Shown one piece after another: positions 7,049-15,373 of a DNA stretch of 64,000 nt. How positions within the stretch are numbered: the first letter of the stretch is position 1; every line of letters begins with the position of its first letter. The position numbers and the translations under genes are program-made. Below the pieces are notes generated by a model. That model did no database searches, was not told the origin of the DNA, and was given only the letters and a program-made list of their open reading frames with translations. The stretch lies in assembly GCF_040239565.1 (NCBI RefSeq), contig NZ_JBEHWS010000002.1:62001-126000 (forward strand), given 5' to 3'. Source of the DNA: Fulvimarina sp040239565 (lineage in GTDB: Bacteria > Pseudomonadota > Alphaproteobacteria > Rhizobiales > Rhizobiaceae).

Positions 7049-10000
7049 TTACCGTCCCGGCCGGCCGGTCTTGCTCGGCCGGCGTTTGCGGCGTTTCTGG
7101 TCTGATTCGTCTTCGTAGGAGCCTCGGCCGACGCGGTGGCGGCGGATGGGTTCGGCGGTGTTGGGATCGGTTCTGGGCTCGCTGGCTTTGTTCGCGGTGG
7201 AGGGTTCTGTACCCCCCTCTGTCGCCTTCGGCGCCTGGGCGCGAGTCGCGTGCCTCGCCCCGTCCTGCGGACCCCCCTCAAGGGGGGAGAGGGTCCCAGA
7301 CGCTGGCTTTTTCGGCTTCGCCTTGTCCACCGGCTTTTCGGTTCGACCCACCGTCATTTCATCCAAGGTGTTCTTGCGGAACAGGGACTTGCCCGCCGGG
7401 GTCGCGGTGTCGGTGCCGGGGCCCATGTCATCCAGCGAGGGTTTGCGGAAGAGTGAGGCGGGGGCTTCGACTTCGCCGGAGCCGCGGGGCTTGAGGGGTT
7501 CGCCGCGGGGGCCGAAGCGGTCGCCGCCGATGGGGCCTCGGTCGCGCTTGGCCTTCTTGCCGTATTTCGACTTGCCGGAGGCGGGGGACATCGCCTCTTC
7601 TTCCATGGCGATGGCGGCGGAGGCGGGGTCGGCTTCCTCGACGGCGTTCTTTGCGCCGCCTTTGCCTTTTGCGCTCTTCGCCTTGCCGGAGCTGGCGCCA
7701 CTGCTGGACACGTCGCCGAATTCCAGCTCCTTGGCCTGGAGCTTCTTGATCTCGTCGCGGAGTTTGGCGGCCTTCTCGAAGTCGAGATCGGCGGCGGCCT
7801 CGCGCATGGACTTTTCCAGATGCTCGATATGGGCGCGCAGATTGTTGCCGACGAAGGCGCCGGAATCCTCAGAAACCCCGCCGGTATCCACCCGGACGTG
7901 ATCCTTCTCGTAATAGCTGTCGAGGATGTCGGCGATCTTCGCCTTCACCGAGGCCGGGGTGATGCCGTGCTCGGCATTATAGGCGAGCTGCTTCTCGCGC
8001 CGCCGGTCGGTCTCGGCGATGGCGCGCTCCATCGAGCCGGTCTTGTTGTCGGCGTAGAGGATGACCTTGCCGTCGACGTTTCGGGCGGCGCGGCCGATGG
8101 TCTGGATGAGCGAGGTTTCCGAGCGGAGGAAGCCTTCCTTGTCGGCATCGAGAATGGCGACGAGGCCGCATTCGGGGATGTCGAGGCCCTCGCGCAACAG
8201 GTTGATGCCGACGAGGCAATCGAAGGCACCGAGGCGGAGATCGCGGATGATCTCGATGCGCTCCAGCGTGTCGATGTCCGAATGCATGTAGCGCACGCGG
8301 ATGCCCTGCTCGTGGAGATATTCCGTCAGGTCCTCGGCCATGCGCTTGGTGAGGACCGTGCAGAGGACGCGGTAGCCCTTCTCGACGGTTTCGCGGATCT
8401 CGCCGAGGAGATCGTCGACCTGGGTGCGGGCGGGGCGGATCTCGACCGGGGGATCGGTCAGGCCGGTGGGGCGGATGACCTGCTCGGCGAAGACGCCGCC
8501 GGACTGTTCCATCTCCCAGGTGGAGGGGGTGGCCGAGACCGCGACGGTCTGCGGGCGCATGGCGTCCCATTCCTCGAAGCGTAAGGGGCGGTTGTCCATG
8601 CAGGACGGCAGGCGGAAGCCGTATTCGGCGAGCGTCGCCTTGCGGCGGAAGTCGCCGCGATACATGGCGCCGATCTGGGGCACGGTGACGTGGGACTCGT
8701 CGATGAAGACGAGGGCGTTGTCGGGCAGGTATTCGAAGAGCGTGGGCGGCGGGTGGCCGGGCTGGCGGCCGGTGAGATAGCGCGAATAGTTCTCGATGCC
8801 GGGGCAGGAACCGGTGGCCTCGATCATCTCGATGTCGAAACGGGTGCGCTGTTCGAGACGCTGGGCTTCGAGCAGGCGGCCGGCCTTTTCGAGCTCGACG
8901 AGGCGGTGCTTCAGCTCCTCCTTGATGGACTTGATCGCCTGATTGAGCGTCGGGCGCGGCGTGACATAGTGGGAGTTGGCGTAGATCTTCACCGACTTCA
9001 GATCGTCGGTCTTCCGGCCGGTGAGCGGATCGAATTCGTGGATCGCCTCGATCTCGTCGCCAAAGAGCGAGATGCGCCAGGCGGCATCCTCAAGGTGGGC
9101 GGGAAAGATCTCGATGGTGTCGCCCTTCACGCGGAAGGAGCCGCGCTGGAAGTCCATGTCGCGGCGCTTGTATTGCTGGGCGACGAGATCGGCGAGGAGC
9201 TGGCGCTGGTCGAGGCGGTCGCCGACCGACATCTGGAAGGTCATCGCCGTATAGGTCTCGACCGAGCCGATACCGTAGATGCAGGAGACCGAGGCGACGA
9301 TGATGCAGTCGTCCCGCTCCAGAAGCGCGCGGGTGGCGGCGTGGCGCATCCGGTCGATCTGCTCGTTGATCGAGGATTCCTTCTCGATATAGGTGTCCGA
9401 GCGCGGGACGTAGGCCTCCGGCTGGTAGTAGTCGTAGTAGGAGACGAAGTATTCGACCGCGTTGTCCGGGAAGAAGGACTTGAACTCCCCGTAGAGCTGG
9501 GCGGCGAGCGTCTTGTTGGGCGCGAGGATCAGCGCCGGGCGCTGGGTGCGCTCGATGACATTGGCGACGGTGAAGGTCTTGCCCGAGCCGGTGACGCCGA
9601 GGAGGACCTGCGTCTTGTCCTCGTCGCCGACGCCGGAGACGAGATCGGCGATGGCCGTCGGCTGGTCGCCCATGGGGGTGTAGTCCGACGCGATGCGGAA
9701 TTTCACGCCGCCTTCCGACTTGTCGGGCCGGGCGGGGCGATGGGGGATCCAGAGTTCGCCGTTCTTGTGCAGCGGGTTGCCGGAAGAGATGAGGTCCGAC
9801 AGGGCCTGGACGGTGGCGGTGACGCCGCCTTCGGGCAGGGATTTCGCGTCCTCGAGGGAGACGTCCATGCCGGCGACGGGATTGAGGCCGGCGGCGGCGC
9901 GCTTCCTGGGGTCGGACGTGCCGCCCATGGAGGTGCCGCGCGCCGATTTCATCGGCTTCTGGTTCTTATCGCTGGCGGCGGTGCGCGGCTTCGCTTTCGG

Positions 10001-10306
10001 CTTGGGGTCGCGGGCGGAGGTCTTGGGCTTTGCGTCGGCGTCCCCGGGCGCTGCGTCCGGGTCGTCGGCCGTGCGTTCGGCGCGGGTTTCGGCGGTCTTG
10101 GCGATTTCCTCGGCCCAGGAGCCGATGGGGCCGGAAAAGGTCTCCGACGCGTCGAATTCGGCCTGGGGGGCTTCGCCGAAGCCCTCGGGCGAGCCGCGAC
10201 GCGCCGGGCGTGTCGGGTCGAACGCGGTCTCTTCGTCGAACGTCTCGGTGTCGGACGAGCGGGACGCGGGCTTGCGCGATGCGGACTTGCGGGGTCGGGA
10301 GGCCAT
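7049..10306 (-). CDS. uvrB: excinuclease ABC subunit UvrB
   Basis: UvrB is the damage-recognition helicase of nucleotide excision repair; it loads with UvrA and recruits UvrC. The protein has 1085 residues against about 670 in E. coli. A charged, low-complexity extension of about 200 residues precedes the core. The core has Walker A GVTGSGKT, the beta-hairpin region EYFVSYYDYYQPEAYVPR, DESH box FIDESHVTVPQ, helicase motif VGINLLREGLDIPE, motif VI QTIGRAARN, and a UVR domain near residue 850 (HIEHLEKSMREAAADLDFEK). A basic Lys/Ser/Pro tail of about 200 residues follows. Such extensions are common in rhizobial UvrB. The last 110 bases also occur as a displaced copy at 6353-6460. Confidence 0.96.
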   Translation of the reverse strand: MASRPRKSASRKPASRSSDTETFDEETAFDPTRPARRGSPEGFGEAPQAEFDASETFSGPIGSWAEEIAKTAETRAERTADDPDAAPGDADAKPKTSARDPKPKAKPRTAASDKNQKPMKSARGTSMGGTSDPRKRAAAGLNPVAGMDVSLEDAKSLPEGGVTATVQALSDLISSGNPLHKNGELWIPHRPARPDKSEGGVKFRIASDYTPMGDQPTAIADLVSGVGDEDKTQVLLGVTGSGKTFTVANVIERTQRPALILAPNKTLAAQLYGEFKSFFPDNAVEYFVSYYDYYQPEAYVPRSDTYIEKESSINEQIDRMRHAATRALLERDDCIIVASVSCIYGIGSVETYTAMTFQMSVGDRLDQRQLLADLVAQQYKRRDMDFQRGSFRVKGDTIEIFPAHLEDAAWRISLFGDEIEAIHEFDPLTGRKTDDLKSVKIYANSHYVTPRPTLNQAIKSIKEELKHRLVELEKAGRLLEAQRLEQRTRFDIEMIEATGSCPGIENYSRYLTGRQPGHPPPTLFEYLPDNALVFIDESHVTVPQIGAMYRGDFRRKATLAEYGFRLPSCMDNRPLRFEEWDAMRPQTVAVSATPSTWEMEQSGGVFAEQVIRPTGLTDPPVEIRPARTQVDDLLGEIRETVEKGYRVLCTVLTKRMAEDLTEYLHEQGIRVRYMHSDIDTLERIEIIRDLRLGAFDCLVGINLLREGLDIPECGLVAILDADKEGFLRSETSLIQTIGRAARNVDGKVILYADNKTGSMERAIAETDRRREKQLAYNAEHGITPASVKAKIADILDSYYEKDHVRVDTGGVSEDSGAFVGNNLRAHIEHLEKSMREAAADLDFEKAAKLRDEIKKLQAKELEFGDVSSSGASSGKAKSAKGKGGAKNAVEEADPASAAIAMEEEAMSPASGKSKYGKKAKRDRGPIGGDRFGPRGEPLKPRGSGEVEAPASLFRKPSLDDMGPGTDTATPAGKSLFRKNTLDEMTVGRTEKPVDKAKPKKPASGTLSPLEGGPQDGARHATRAQAPKATEGGTEPSTANKASEPRTDPNTAEPIRRHRVGRGSYEDESDQKRRKRRPSKTGRPGR
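7057..7164. repeat. in-gene copy of the duplicated uvrB 3' end
   Basis: This segment encodes the Arg/Lys-rich C-terminus of UvrB (RRHRVGRGSYEDESDQKRRK). It is the partner of the displaced copy at 6353-6460, in the same orientation and about 92 percent identical by eye. Because this copy is joined to a complete uvrB, the gene is intact and the other copy is the left-over or incoming one. Confidence 0.85.
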
Positions 10307-10396
10307 GGCGGAACATATAGAGACCGCGACGGCCGGATGGAAGGCGGGAAACGGGCTCGATTTATGCGGCGCAAACGCACCGTCGAAGGCTGATCG

Positions 10397-11038
10397 TCAG
10401 CCCTTCGCGGTCAGCAGCCAGGCGGTCTCGTCGACGTCGTCGTGGCGCTTGAGGCCACCGGGGATGCGGCCCTGTTCCAGGAGATGCGGCAGGTAGCGCG
10501 CGCCGTGGACGCGGTCGATCTCGGCGGCGTCCACCGAAAAGGGCGGGCCGTCGAAGAGACGCTGGTCGTAGTCGAAGCTGAGGAGCAGCTGGCGCGCTGC
10601 GTCGGTAATCTCGGCGAGATGGGCGGCGTAGCGGGCTCGCATGTCCGCCGGCAGGGCGACGAGGGCGGCTCGGTCGTAGATGGCATCGACGGGACCGAGC
10701 TGGTCCCATGTGAGGGCGAAGACATCACCGACGAAGATGTCGATGTTCGGGGCGCTATAGCGGGTGAGCTCGCCGTCCTCGGTGATGGACGGTTCGAGGC
10801 CGAGATCGTCGAAGAGCTGACGGATCGCGATCGGGCTGAGATCAATGCCGACGACGCGGAAGCCACGGCCGAGGAGCCAGTGGATGTCGATCGCCTTGCC
10901 GCAGAGGGGCAGGAAGATACGCGCGCCCTCGGCGAGTTCGAGCGCGTCGAAATGCTTGATCAGGAGGCGGTTGGGCTTGCCCTCGTGGAAAGCGGTCTCG
11001 CCCTTGTCCCAGCGCTCGTGCCAGAAATCCGCTTCCAT
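10397..11038 (-). CDS. tpm: thiopurine S-methyltransferase
   Basis: A 213-residue SAM-dependent methyltransferase, the usual length. The family start MEADFWHERWDKGETAFHEG and the motif IFLPLCGKAIDI with its SAM-binding loop RVVGIDLSPIAI are textbook for bacterial TPMT, which methylates thiopurines and, in several bacteria, selenium and tellurium oxyanions. Further family motifs are FVGDVFAL and YDRAALVALP. It lies 21 bases downstream of the start of the DegT aminotransferase gene's stop region on the same strand but shows no functional link to it. Confidence 0.93.
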   Translation of the reverse strand: MEADFWHERWDKGETAFHEGKPNRLLIKHFDALELAEGARIFLPLCGKAIDIHWLLGRGFRVVGIDLSPIAIRQLFDDLGLEPSITEDGELTRYSAPNIDIFVGDVFALTWDQLGPVDAIYDRAALVALPADMRARYAAHLAEITDAARQLLLSFDYDQRLFDGPPFSVDAAEIDRVHGARYLPHLLEQGRIPGGLKRHDDVDETAWLLTAKG

Positions 11039-11059
11039 GTCCGGTCTCCTCGAAGGCGG

Positions 11060-12208
11060 TCAGAGCGCGTCGATCAGTGCTCCGACGATATGGTCCTGAA
11101 CCTCTTCGGAGAGATAGGGATGCATGGGCAGGCTGATCACCTCATGCGACAGTCCGTCGGTCTCCTCCAGCACGTTGCCGGCAACCGGGAAACGATCGTA
11201 AGCGGTCTGGCGATGGAGCGGGATCGGGTAGTAGACCGCCGTCGGCACGCCCGCCTCGCGCAGCGCGGCCTGAACGGCCTCGCGCTTCGACGGTTCAGGC
11301 AGGCGGACGGTGTACTGCGCCCACGTCGAGACAGCACCCTCGGCGAGCTTCTGGGGGACGACGTGGCCTTCGAGCTTGGCGTGATAGCGCGCGGCGATCC
11401 GCATGCGGGTCTCGATCTCTTCGGGGAAGATCGCAAGCTTCTCCAGAAGGATCGCGGCCTGCAGCGTGTCCATGCGGCCGTTCATGCCGATACGCACACA
11501 GTCGTACTTGTCCTTGCCCTGACCGTGGACGCGCATGGAGCGCATGATGGAGGCAAGATCGTCATCATTGGTCTGGATGGCACCGCCATCGCCGTAGCAA
11601 CCGAGCGGTTTGGCCGGGAAGAAGCTGGTCGAGACGACGTCGGCCCATTCGATGGAGAGCTTGCCGTTGGTGGTGGCACCATAGCCCTGAGCGGCATCGG
11701 AGATCAGCTTTAGGCCGTGCGAGTCGCAGACGGCGCGGATGGCGGCGTAATCGGCGGCCTGCCCGAAGAGATCGACAGCGATGACGACTCGCGGCGTCAG
11801 CTTGCCCTCCCGCTTGACCGCCTCGATGGCGAGGTCGAGCTTCGCCGCGTCCATGTTCATCGTGTCGCGCTCGACATCGACGAAGACCGGCGAGGCGCCG
11901 AGCCACGCGACGACTTCCGCCGTCGCGGCAAAGGTGAAGCTCGGGCAGAAGACGGCGTCGCCCGTGCGCAGGCCCCAGGCCATCAGCGGCAGGGCGAGCG
12001 CATCCGTGCCGGACGAGCAGGACAGGGTGTGCTTCGCCTGTCCGAACGCATCAAGCGCCTGCTCCAGCTCAGTGATTTCCGGCCCCATGATGTAAGCGCC
12101 ATGATCGAGCACCGTCGCCATGCGTCGATCGACCTTGTCGCGAATGCGGTCGCGCTGGGTCGCGAGATCGATGAACGGAATGGCTTGGGGCGGAGGTGTC
12201 CGATTCAT
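11060..12208 (-). CDS. DegT/DnrJ/EryC1/StrS aminotransferase
   Basis: A 382-residue PLP-dependent sugar aminotransferase. Family features are IPFIDLATQRDRI near the N-terminus, the cofactor-binding SCSSGTDALALPL and FCPSFTFAATAEVV, the Asp of LISDAAQGYGA, and the Schiff-base lysine in TSFFPAKPLGCYGDGGA. The C-terminal VYYPIPLHRQTAY is typical of the WbpE-like group that aminates UDP-3-keto-GlcNAcA or related nucleotide sugars for surface glycans. No other glycan genes are adjacent, so the substrate is not fixed by context. Confidence 0.92.
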   Translation of the reverse strand: MNRTPPPQAIPFIDLATQRDRIRDKVDRRMATVLDHGAYIMGPEITELEQALDAFGQAKHTLSCSSGTDALALPLMAWGLRTGDAVFCPSFTFAATAEVVAWLGASPVFVDVERDTMNMDAAKLDLAIEAVKREGKLTPRVVIAVDLFGQAADYAAIRAVCDSHGLKLISDAAQGYGATTNGKLSIEWADVVSTSFFPAKPLGCYGDGGAIQTNDDDLASIMRSMRVHGQGKDKYDCVRIGMNGRMDTLQAAILLEKLAIFPEEIETRMRIAARYHAKLEGHVVPQKLAEGAVSTWAQYTVRLPEPSKREAVQAALREAGVPTAVYYPIPLHRQTAYDRFPVAGNVLEETDGLSHEVISLPMHPYLSEEVQDHIVGALIDAL

Positions 12209-12440
12209 GGGAAAAATGGTCTCGTTGAAAGCTGTTGCAGCGCAGCAGGTGACGCAGATCGCGCCGTGGTGCCAGTCAAAAAAGATAACGGTCGTTCATC
12301 AAGGCTGAGACGCGGCCAGAATGAGCGGCCTCTGCCATATTGCAAAGCGACTTGTCGCGCCCGATTATGGCGGTATCGCGCCGGTTTCCGGCGGCAGCCC
12401 CCTCGCCCCTTCTCAGCTTGCGTGAGGCTTGCGGCGCAGA

Positions 12441-13409
12441 TCAGGCCGCTTTCTTCTCCGCGAGAATACCGAGCACGTACATCGCGACCGTCGCGCCGGC
12501 TATGGCGGTGATGTCGGCATGATCGTAGGCCGGCGCGACTTCGACGACATCCGCGCCGACGAATTCGAGATTCTTCAGATGGTGGAGAACGGCGAGCATC
12601 TTTGCCGATGACGGCCCGCCGGCGACGGGCGTTCCGGTGCCGGGCGCGAAGGCCGGATCGAGGCAGTCGATGTCGAAGGTGAGGTAGACGTTTGTGCCCT
12701 TCGTGCGTTCGTAGATCTGCTCGGCGATCGCTTTCGAGCTCATCTCCTCGATATCGTAGCCATAGAGGATATCGACGCCGCAGGTCTCCGGCGCATGGGT
12801 GCGGATGCCGATCTGGATCGAGGTGTCCGGATCGATCAGCCCGGTCTCGACGGCGGCTTTCACGAAGGAGCCGTGATCGACGCGCGCCTCGTCGCCCTCG
12901 GCCTGATCGCGCGCCACCGGCCAGGTGTCCTGATGGGCGTCGAACTGAACCAGCGAAAGCGGCTCGTGCCACTCGCGAAACGCCTGAAGCAGCGGGAAGG
13001 TGACGGAATGGTCGCCGCCGAGCGAGAGAAGGAAGCCGGTCTTTTCCAGAAGATCGCTCGCCTGCGCACGAATGGCCGCATGGGCCGTCTCGGGCCGACG
13101 ATAGTCGAGGGCGCAGTCGCCGAAATCGGCAACCGACAGCCGCTCGAACAGGTCGCGGTGGAAGGGATATTGCGGATCGTTGTCGAAGATCGCCGAGGCC
13201 CGGCGGATCGCCTGAGGACCGAAGCGGGCGCCCGGCCGGTTCGACACGGCGCAGTCATAGGGAATGCCCCAGACCGTCACGTCCGTGCCGGTGACGTCCT
13301 TCGTGAACCGCCGCCGCATGAAGGAGAGCGCGCCCGCATAGGTAGGATCGCCGGCCGCTCCGAGCGTTCCGGTGGCTGTGAAGGCGTGGTCGGGATTGGG
13401 GTCTGCCAT
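12441..13409 (-). CDS. speB: agmatinase
   Basis: A 322-residue ureohydrolase that converts agmatine to putrescine and urea using two manganese ions. Metal ligands are visible in LSLGGDHSVTF, VQFDAHQDTW and LTFDIDCLDPAFAPGTGTP. The start is taken at MADPNPDHAF (13409); a longer form begins five codons upstream. The loop residues (SNRPGARFGPQAIR) fit agmatinase rather than arginase or guanidinobutyrase, but related amidinohydrolases cannot be excluded. It follows the rpsI terminator on the same strand and is probably transcribed separately. Confidence 0.87.
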   Translation of the reverse strand: MADPNPDHAFTATGTLGAAGDPTYAGALSFMRRRFTKDVTGTDVTVWGIPYDCAVSNRPGARFGPQAIRRASAIFDNDPQYPFHRDLFERLSVADFGDCALDYRRPETAHAAIRAQASDLLEKTGFLLSLGGDHSVTFPLLQAFREWHEPLSLVQFDAHQDTWPVARDQAEGDEARVDHGSFVKAAVETGLIDPDTSIQIGIRTHAPETCGVDILYGYDIEEMSSKAIAEQIYERTKGTNVYLTFDIDCLDPAFAPGTGTPVAGGPSSAKMLAVLHHLKNLEFVGADVVEVAPAYDHADITAIAGATVAMYVLGILAEKKAA

Positions 13410-13423
13410 GGCTGCATTCCTCA

Positions 13424-13456
13424 AAAAGAAAGCCGCCGAGAGATCCCGGCGGCTTT
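13424..13456 (-). terminator. Rho-independent terminator after rpsI
   Basis: A perfect 9-bp stem, AAAGCCGCC at 13429-13437 with GGCGGCTTT at 13448-13456. On the minus strand it is followed by CTTTTTGA. It ends the rplM-rpsI transcript. Confidence 0.85.
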
Positions 13457-13499
13457 GTAGAAATTCGAGACTGGCGCTCCGAAACCGGAGCCCGTTCGA

Positions 13500-13976
13500 T
13501 CAGCGCTTGGAGAACTGGAACGAACGACGGGCCTTGGCGCGGCCGTACTTCTTACGCTCGACCACACGCGAGTCGCGGGTCAGGAAGCCGCCCTTCTTGA
13601 GGACCGGACGCAAGCCCGGCTCGTAGAAGGTGAGAGCGCGCGAGATGCCGTGACGAACCGCACCGGCCTGACCGGACAGGCCACCGCCGGCAACCGTCGC
13701 GATGATGTCGAACTGGCCGTCGCGATCAGCGGCGACGATCGGCTGGCGCAGAACCATCTGCAGGACCGGACGGGCGAAATATTCCGCGAAGTCCTTGTCG
13801 TTGACGATGATCTTACCGGAGCCGGGCTTCACCCAGACGCGGGCAACGGCGTCCTTGCGCTTGCCCGTGGCATAGGCGCGGCCGTACTGGTCGAGCTTCT
13901 GGACATGGACCGGAGCCTCGGGCTGGACGCCCGTTTCGGCCTGGCCGAGATCTTCGAGGGAGGAAAGCTGGGACAT
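13500..13976 (-). CDS. rpsI: 30S ribosomal protein S9
   Basis: A 158-residue S9 with the N-terminal extension usual in alphaproteobacteria. Signatures are YATGKRKDAVARVWVKPG, GGGLSGQAGAVRHGISRAL, and a C-terminus ending RRSFQFSKR, whose last Lys-Arg reaches the P-site tRNA. It is the second gene of the rplM-rpsI operon, separated by 5 bases. A strong terminator follows. Confidence 0.98.
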   Translation of the reverse strand: MSQLSSLEDLGQAETGVQPEAPVHVQKLDQYGRAYATGKRKDAVARVWVKPGSGKIIVNDKDFAEYFARPVLQMVLRQPIVAADRDGQFDIIATVAGGGLSGQAGAVRHGISRALTFYEPGLRPVLKKGGFLTRDSRVVERKKYGRAKARRSFQFSKR

Positions 13977-13981
13977 GGAAA

Positions 13982-14446
13982 TTATGCGGCCTTCGCGTTC
14001 TTGGAATTCATGGCGCGGACGTCGAGCGTCTCGGGCTGCTGTGCCGTGTGCGGATGCTCGCTACCGGCATAGACGCGGAGATTCTTGAGCTGCTGGCGTC
14101 CCAGCGGACCGCGCGGGAGCATGCGCTCGACGGCCTTTTCGACGACGCGCTCCGGGAAACGGCCTTCGAGGATGTCGCGCGCCTTGCGCTCCTTGATGCC
14201 GCCCGGATGGCCGGTGTGCCAGTAATAGGTCTTGTTCCAGTACTTCTTGCCCGTGAGCACGGCCTTGTCGGCATTGATGATGATGACGTTGTCGCCATCG
14301 TCCACGTGCGGGGTGAAGGTGGCTTTGTGCTTGCCGCGCAGGCGGAGCGCGACGAGCGAAGCGAGACGGCCGACGATCAGTCCTTCGGCATCGATCAGAA
14401 TCCACTTCTTCTCGATCGTCTCGACCTTCTGCGTGAAAGTCTTCAT
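13982..14446 (-). CDS. rplM: 50S ribosomal protein L13
   Basis: A 154-residue L13. Landmarks are WILIDAEGLIVGRLAS at the start, NADKAVLTGKKYWNKTYY in the middle, and VERMLPRGPLGRQQLKNL towards the C-terminus. I start it at MKTFTQKVETIEKKW (14446), not at the longer in-frame ATG, since the family begins here. It is the first gene of the rplM-rpsI operon. A terminator-like hairpin lies about 60 bases upstream in the presumed leader. Confidence 0.97.
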   Translation of the reverse strand: MKTFTQKVETIEKKWILIDAEGLIVGRLASLVALRLRGKHKATFTPHVDDGDNVIIINADKAVLTGKKYWNKTYYWHTGHPGGIKERKARDILEGRFPERVVEKAVERMLPRGPLGRQQLKNLRVYAGSEHPHTAQQPETLDVRAMNSKNAKAA

Positions 14447-14503
14447 GGGGTTGGTCCCGGTGCTGGTAATTTCGGTCGGCGCAGGCGATGTCGCGCGCCA
14501 CAT

Positions 14504-14530
14504 AAAAAAGGGCGGGCCGTGGGGCCCGCG
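14504..14530 (-). terminator. terminator-like hairpin in the rplM leader region
   Basis: Stem GCGGGCC (14512-14518) with GGCCCGC (14523-14529), loop GTGG. On the minus strand the stem is followed by CCTTTTTT, so it is a full intrinsic-terminator shape. No minus-strand gene lies just upstream of it (exoD is divergent). It would therefore be transcribed in the 5' leader of rplM, unless the rplM promoter lies between 14504 and 14446. Confidence 0.7.
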
Positions 14531-14735
14531 CTTCGTGAGGGCGATCTACGGACAGATGCACCCGGTGTCAAGCGCCAAATGGAAAAACGGATGCGCCGGA
14601 AAAGCCGGATTTTCAGCGCTTCGCTCCGCCTTGGTATCTGGATACCGCATCGATGATCGATATGGCAAGTTCGATTTTCCGCTGTCGGGGCCTAGCTCTC
14701 GGACGGGACCCCCGGAACGAGAGCGTATTCACCCA

Positions 14736-15350
14736 GTGGCCGATCAAAACATCGACGACGTCGTCGGCATTCTCGACAAGCTGAAGGAACTGGCGGAAAG
14801 CGACCATCAGGTCTCGGTCGGCGAGGTGACGGACGCATTCGGGCGACGCGGGTATGGTCCGCTTCTCGCTGTTCCCGCGCTTGTCGGGGCTTCGCCCGTC
14901 GGCGGCATTCCGACGGTACCGACGATCCTGGCGGTCGTCATCGTCATCGTGGCAGTCCAGATGGTGTTCGGAGCCCGGAGTTTCTGGATGCCGGGTTTCC
15001 TGTCGGACCGCGCCGTCTCCTCCAAGAAGCTCGGCAGCGCGGTCGAGCGCGTAAGGCCATGGGGCAAGCGGCTGGACCGCCTGTTCAAGGATCGGCTCCA
15101 GGTTTTGACGACGATGGTCTTCGAGCGGATCGCGGCGGTCTGCTGCGTGGTGCTGGCCCTGATCGTGCCACCGCTCGAATTCGTGCCCTTCGCGGCGGCG
15201 ATCCCGTTCATCGCGATTCTGCTGTTCGGGATCGCGCTCGCTGTCCATGACGGCGTTGTCATGCTGGTCGCCTTCGCGTCGGCAGCCGGCGCTGCCTATG
15301 CGGCCTACACGTTTTTCCCGAGCGACACGCCTTCGTGGTTCCCGTTCTGA
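14736..15350 (+). CDS. exoD: exopolysaccharide synthesis ExoD family membrane protein
   Basis: A 204-residue integral membrane protein of the ExoD family. The N-terminal part (DDVVGILDKLKELAESDH, then VTDAFGRRGYGPLL) is cytoplasmic and family-specific. It is followed by VPALVGASPVGGIPTVPTI and several hydrophobic helices (ILAVVIVIVAVQMVFG, CCVVLALIVPPLEF, IPFIAILLFGIAL). ExoD was first tied to exopolysaccharide and nodule invasion in Sinorhizobium; its biochemical role is not known. I start at the GTG (MADQNIDD), because upstream sequence in frame is not protein-like. Confidence 0.82.
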   Translation: MADQNIDDVVGILDKLKELAESDHQVSVGEVTDAFGRRGYGPLLAVPALVGASPVGGIPTVPTILAVVIVIVAVQMVFGARSFWMPGFLSDRAVSSKKLGSAVERVRPWGKRLDRLFKDRLQVLTTMVFERIAAVCCVVLALIVPPLEFVPFAAAIPFIAILLFGIALAVHDGVVMLVAFASAAGAAYAAYTFFPSDTPSWFPF

Positions 15351-15373
15351 ACGGGAACCATCGACCTCGTTGC

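Noticed and set aside
8690..10393. 567-codon plus-strand frame opposite uvrB
   Set aside because: A mirror frame of a highly GC-rich gene; the reverse strand gives a complete UvrB with all motifs.
15336..15360. Inverted repeat at the end of exoD as a terminator
   Set aside because: The stem GGTTCCCGTT/AACGGGAACC is good, but the T-run is missing, and it overlaps the stop codon; left out as unsupported.
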